In this document: positions 13,505-14,409 of the stretch, piece by piece
Numbering within the stretch: position 1 is the stretch's first letter
Layout: the number at the start of each line of letters is the position of its first letter
Assembly (NCBI GenBank): GCA_018713375.1
Contig: DVOV01000233.1
Location: 1 to 14,409 of the forward strand
Source: Candidatus Scatomorpha stercorigallinarum
Lineage (GTDB): Bacteria > Bacillota_A > Clostridia > Oscillospirales > Oscillospiraceae
Reading direction: 5' to 3'
DNA: 14,409 nt
The notes under the pieces: generated by a model
Database searches by the model: none
What the model was told of the DNA's origin: nothing
The model's input: only the letters and a program-made list of their open reading frames with translations
Translations under genes and position numbers: made by a program

Positions 13505-14355
13505 TACTGCTGCACCTCCTTTTTACGGGTCGCGCGGAGCTGGATGAGGGAAATGGCCACCACGAGCAGGCAGAAGACGACGGCCTTCGCCTGGCCGATG
13601 CCGCGCCACTGGGGGCCGGAGCGGGAGTAGAACGTGTAATAGATGTTGTAGGCCAGCAACTCGCTCTGGTGCATGGGCGCGCCGCCGGTGAGGGCCATGT
13701 TCTGGTCGAAAAGCTTGAAGGAATTGGTGATGGTGAGGAAGAGGCAGATCGTGATGCTGGGCATCAGCATCGGAAGCTTGACCTTCCAGAAGGTCTGCCA
13801 GGGCGTGGCGCCGTCGATCTCCGCCGCCTCGGTCAGCGTGTCCGGTATGCTCTGCAGTCCGGCGATGTAGATGATCATCATATAGCCGATCTGCTGCCAG
13901 CACATGAGTATGACCAGGCCCCAGAAGCCGGCCGTGGCGTCCAGCTCCAGCAGCGGCTTCTCCAGCAGCGCGAGCGCGCAGTTGAGGAGTATCTGCCAGA
14001 TGTAGCCGAGCACGATGCCGCCGATCAGGTTGGGCATGAAGAACACGGTGCGGAAGGCGTTCGTGCCGCGGATGGCTTTCGTCAGTATCAGCGCCACGGC
14101 CAGTCCGCCGGCGTTGATGGCCAGCGTGCTGACGACGACAAAGGCGCAGTTGTACCAGAATGCGTGCGTGAACGTCGTGTCCGCGAACGCGCGCAGGTAG
14201 TTGGATAACCCGTTAAAAGTGGCGTCCTTCACCGTCGTGAACTGGCAGAACGATAGGTAGACGCCCTGGATGAACGGGATGATGAAGCCGATGATGAAGG
14301 CCGCCAGCGTGGGCAGGACGAACACCGGCCACCATTTTTTTATGGCTTTTTCCAC
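13504..14355 (-). CDS. Sugar ABC transporter permease, MalF/UgpA type
   Basis: The protein has 283 residues with six predicted membrane helices and is a CUT1 permease of the short MalF/UgpA kind, without the large periplasmic domain of E. coli MalF. The EAA loop is 'EAAEIDGATPWQTFWKVKLP' (176-195). Other typical parts are 'FRTVFFMPNLIGGIVLGYIW' (101-120) and 'FKLFDQNMALTGGAP' in the last third. The start codon is GTG (14353-14355; MEKAIKKWWPVF), with AGGGGAG about ten bases upstream; no better start is in frame nearby. It is the first gene of the operon inside the window, and a solute-binding protein gene is expected upstream, beyond the right edge. No ATPase gene is seen; many Firmicutes share one MsmX-like ATPase among such importers. 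Confidence 0.92.
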   Translation of the reverse strand: MEKAIKKWWPVFVLPTLAAFIIGFIIPFIQGVYLSFCQFTTVKDATFNGLSNYLRAFADTTFTHAFWYNCAFVVVSTLAINAGGLAVALILTKAIRGTNAFRTVFFMPNLIGGIVLGYIWQILLNCALALLEKPLLELDATAGFWGLVILMCWQQIGYMMIIYIAGLQSIPDTLTEAAEIDGATPWQTFWKVKLPMLMPSITICLFLTITNSFKLFDQNMALTGGAPMHQSELLAYNIYYTFYSRSGPQWRGIGQAKAVVFCLLVVAISLIQLRATRKKEVQQ

Positions 14356-14409
14356 GTTTACACCACTCCCCTGAGTAAATTATACGCGCCGCCCGGGCAG
14401 GCCGCGCCC

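Noticed and set aside
14379..14384. TATAAT on the minus strand before the MalF-like permease
   Set aside because: No -35 resembling TTGACA is found 16-18 bp upstream (GCGCGG), and the upstream context is cut by the window edge. It is not called as a promoter.

Overview
The window is GC-rich (about two-thirds G+C by eye) and bacterial. The gene content points to a high-GC Clostridia member of the Firmicutes/Bacillota, perhaps an Oscillospiraceae-like gut organism. The evidence is an L10-type leader before rplJ, a YmdB phosphodiesterase, a YhaO/YhaN-like nuclease-ATPase pair, a DUF1002 (YpuA-like) secreted protein, a RodA-type SEDS protein and a CUT1 sugar importer with no ATPase gene nearby. 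The assignment is inferred from gene content and style, not from a marker tree.

Left part (1-1740, minus strand): rsmG (16S rRNA m7G methyltransferase) is followed by a secreted DUF1002 protein. The 3' end of the DUF1002 gene runs into a roughly 100-bp two-hairpin repeat at the window's left edge. Centre left (1741-3020, plus strand): a promoter, an L10-type attenuating leader, rplJ, rplL and a strong terminator. This ribosomal stalk operon is divergent from rsmG and is not flanked here by rplK-rplA or rpoB.

Centre (3047-7594, plus strand): four genes form one tightly overlapping operon: ymdB, a YhaO/SbcD-like nuclease, a YhaN/SbcC-like ATPase and a B3/B4 tRNA-synthetase-like domain protein. 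A gene-free stretch of about 400 bp follows (7595-7990). It is packed with inverted repeats: an 18-bp terminator-like hairpin, a large imperfect hairpin, and a second copy of the left-edge repeat (about 93% identical by hand count).

Right part: a minus-strand operon tsaE-tsaB-upp (t6A tRNA modification plus uracil salvage) is divergent from rodA (cell-wall elongation). Their two predicted promoters overlap at the -35 boxes. rodA and malQ converge on a bidirectional terminator. malQ is the last gene of a minus-strand operon with two sugar ABC permeases (MalF/MalG type). Together these suggest maltodextrin or other oligosaccharide uptake followed by intracellular glucan rearrangement. The solute-binding protein gene would be expected just beyond the right edge.

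Most of the window is housekeeping DNA. The least explained parts are the dispersed two-hairpin repeat and the structured intergenic region at 7595-7990. I did not find a convincing new multi-gene system.
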